From an uncultured Beijerinckiaceae bacterium (GTDB lineage Bacteria > Pseudomonadota > Alphaproteobacteria > Rhizobiales > Beijerinckiaceae), in NCBI GenBank assembly GCA_937863205.1, contig CALMGA010000166.1, forward strand, positions 1-8,008: a DNA stretch of 8,008 bases, in the 5' to 3' direction. The stretch's first letter is position 1; each line of letters begins with the position of its first letter. The notes below the pieces were generated by a model that saw only the letters and a program-made list of their open reading frames with translations, was not told the DNA's origin and ran no database searches. This document shows positions 6,741-8,008 of the stretch, piece by piece. The translations under genes and the position numbers were made by a program.

Positions 6741-6798
6741 GGTGGACTTGCCCTGCACGCTACCGTGATTGGGTCGATGACATCCCGAAGGGACAACC

Positions 6799-7026
6799 AT
6801 GAGACGTCCCCTGATCGCGGCGCCCCTCCTCGGCGCGGCTGGCATCGCTCCGGCTCTTGCGGACGGCTCGCCACTGTTCGACGCGGCCTTTGTCAAGAAG
6901 GCGTTTGTCGGCGACCTGTTCGAACAGGAGGCCGAGCTTGCGCTCCAGCGGGCGATCAACCCGCGCCTCAAGGACTTCGCGCATGGCATGGTCAACCGCG
7001 CCGCCCTGGCGAAACGGGCAAACTGA
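6799..7026 (+). pseudogene. N-terminal fragment of a secreted DUF4142-type protein
   Basis: 75 codons from an ATG with AAGGGA a few bases upstream, 58 bases after the catalase-like gene, so it was probably the third gene of the operon. A clear Sec signal peptide (RR, a hydrophobic core, then ALA at 19-21 before DG) precedes FVKKAFVGDLFEQEAELALQ (31-50) and NPRLKDFAHGMV (54-65), which resemble the first helices of DUF4142, a periplasmic ferritin-like family usually 150-200 aa long. The similarity stops near residue 66, and the frame closes ten codons later where alpha/beta hydrolase sequence takes over. It may still yield a short secreted peptide, but not a complete domain. The DUF4142 assignment is by pattern and moderately sure. 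Confidence 0.65.
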
Positions 7027-7179
7027 AGCTGCCGGTGCTGGCGCTGGGCGGAACGTCGAGCTTCTTCGTGCCGATCGCGGGGGGCGATGCTGGGCGAGGT
7101 CTTTAGGCAGGTCGAGGTCGGCGCCATCCCGAGCTGCGGCCATTGGCTCGCCGAGGAGAACCCGGCCGCCCTGCTTTAA
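7011..7179 (+). pseudogene. C-terminal remnant of an alpha/beta hydrolase, frameshifted
   Basis: Frame 3 reads ETGKLKLPVLALGG from 7011. After the six-G run at 7079-7084, frame 1 reads AMLGEVFRQVEVGAIPSCG and then HWLAEENPAALL, stop at 7177-7179. Together these match the last part of epoxide hydrolase/haloalkane dehalogenase-like proteins: the K-L-x-x-P-V-L-A-L-G-G strand, and the catalytic histidine in CGHW (codon 7141-7143). Removing one G from the run restores the frame. The N-terminal two thirds, with the nucleophile, are absent; in their place lies the DUF4142 fragment. It cannot be an active hydrolase as it stands. The family is well supported; the exact left boundary is uncertain (about 6990-7011). 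Confidence 0.75.
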
Positions 7180-7725
7180 GCGTTATCCGCTTTTCTCCGC
7201 TGAGCGGGGCGGTCCCTCGGAGCTTGCCTTCCACGGGTCACGCCTGGGCGCACCGCATCGCTGCTTTCATCAACCGACTGGCTCATGGATGAAGCAGCTT
7301 TTGGTGCGCTGGCGGAACGCAGCCGAGTGCCCCAGGGCTTGTTGCGCGCGGTTGATGTTGCGGCGGGTGGTACGCGACGAGCTCGGCATCAGCAATATAC
7401 CACGATGAGCACGTGAACGTCCGCTCTCTCACTTTTGCTGTCCGGAACCAGCCATTCCGTTTTCGGCCATCCATTGCCGTAGATCAGCTGGGCGTCTGTG
7501 CGCCCGAGTCTGTCGCTCACGCGTGCAAAGACGCTTTCTGAAGCTGACGTTCAGACATCGGCGCGGTCCAAGGTGCGGCGTGGACGCGTCCTAATCGATG
7601 CCGACATTGCGTACGGTACCGGGCACAACGATTCGTCGGCGCACCGTTGGGGATCGATTCATGTCCGAGCCTGTTGAATCGACCTCAACGTAAACTGTTC
7701 GGCAATCCGGCAAAAAGGATTTCAC
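7180..7725. other. Long intergenic stretch, no gene recognised
   Basis: About 545 bases without a recognisable protein or RNA gene. Short open frames occur on both strands (for example 7283-7474 minus), but they have no convincing ribosome site or family pattern. A plus-strand stretch around 7283-7405 (starting MDEAAFGALAERSRVPQG) looks mildly coding-like but was not identified. GGAAC at 7314 and 7444 lacks TT at the right distance. The last third contains nested short inverted repeats. Confidence 0.5.
7593..7659. repeat. Nested imperfect inverted repeats
   Basis: AATCGAT (7593-7599) plus GCCGAC (7600-7605) face GTCGGC (7635-7640) and ATCGATT (7653-7659). Inside lie the palindrome CGGTACCG (7614-7621) and a CAACG/CGTTG pair (7626-7630, 7645-7649). 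The centres do not coincide, so this may be chance, a leader structure or an old element end. Confidence 0.3.
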
Positions 7726-8008
7726 ATGAGCAAGGAACAAAACCTCGAGACGACGAAGAAGCTCGGTGAAGCCATATCAAGCGGTGACCTGCAGGCATTG
7801 CACAACATCTTCTCGGCAAATGTCGTCGAGCATGATCCGGCCCCTGGTCAGGGCAAAGGACCTGATGGATACATCAAGTTGTTCACAATGATGCGCACCG
7901 CATTTCCCGACCTCAAGGTCACCGTCGAGCATATCGTTCAAGACGAGACTAATGTTGCCATGGCGTACAAGATCCACGGCACGCACAAGGGCGACTTCAT
8001 GGGCATCG
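7726..8008 (+). CDS. SnoaL-like ester cyclase / NTF2-fold protein (3' partial)
   Basis: 94 complete codons before the window ends. The sequence fits the SnoaL-like polyketide cyclase/ester cyclase family, whose members share an NTF2-like cone fold and often act on small hydrophobic substrates or have no known substrate. Visible family features: an N-terminal helix with AISSGDLQALHNIFSANVV (16-34); EHDPAPGQGKGPDGY (35-49), which carries the usual HD pair; then FTMMRTAFPDLKVTVEHIV (52-70) and HGTHKGDFMGI (84-94). Full-length members are usually 130-150 aa, so roughly the last third is missing. AAAGGA (7714-7719) six bases before the ATG supports the start. Codon use is clearly less GC-rich than in the genes before it, which suggests a different origin. 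No GGAAC promoter is seen upstream. Confidence 0.88.
   Translation, partial: MSKEQNLETTKKLGEAISSGDLQALHNIFSANVVEHDPAPGQGKGPDGYIKLFTMMRTAFPDLKVTVEHIVQDETNVAMAYKIHGTHKGDFMGI

Noticed and set aside
7283..7474. Minus-strand 63-codon open frame
   Set aside because: No ribosome site, no family pattern, and mixed composition.

Overview
This is a GC-rich window (about two thirds G+C by eye) whose gene content and promoter motifs suggest an alphaproteobacterium, probably a relative of Rhizobiales or Methylobacterium. That placement is an inference from EcfG/RpoE2-like promoters and protein families; there is no rRNA or other marker. No tRNA, CRISPR array or intact mobile element was seen.

Layout. 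(1) Bases 1-1161 (+): a bicupin oxalate decarboxylase cut by the window edge, with an apparent one-base frameshift near base 54. (2) 1162-1612: a spacer holding a GGAAC-type promoter for the next gene. (3) 1613-2731 (+): an Old Yellow Enzyme ene-reductase. (4) 2967-3614 (-): a DUF892/YciF-type ferritin-like protein with an eroded metal site and a C-terminal membrane anchor. 3713-4078 (-): a small membrane protein. (5) 4079-4384: a divergent regulatory region. (6) 4385-5557 and 5616-6740 (+): a zinc alcohol/formaldehyde-type dehydrogenase followed by a compact haem catalase-like protein, very likely one operon. (7) 6799-7179 (+): a scar in which the first part of a secreted DUF4142-type protein is joined to the last part of an alpha/beta hydrolase, with two apparent frameshifts. 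(8) 7180-7725: no recognisable gene. (9) 7726-8008 (+): the start of a SnoaL-like NTF2-fold protein, cut by the window edge and less GC-rich than its neighbours.

How it fits together. The genes read as a stress and detoxification island: oxalate, electrophilic alkenes, aldehydes or alcohols, peroxide, and envelope or ferritin-like stress proteins. The most informative observation is regulatory. The ene-reductase, the dehydrogenase-catalase operon, the DUF892 gene and the small membrane gene all have GGAAC followed 18-19 bases later by TT and a GCT extension. This matches the general-stress sigma factor class (EcfG/RpoE2) and suggests one regulon running in both directions. Several apparent one-base indels mean that sequencing error has to be weighed against gene decay.
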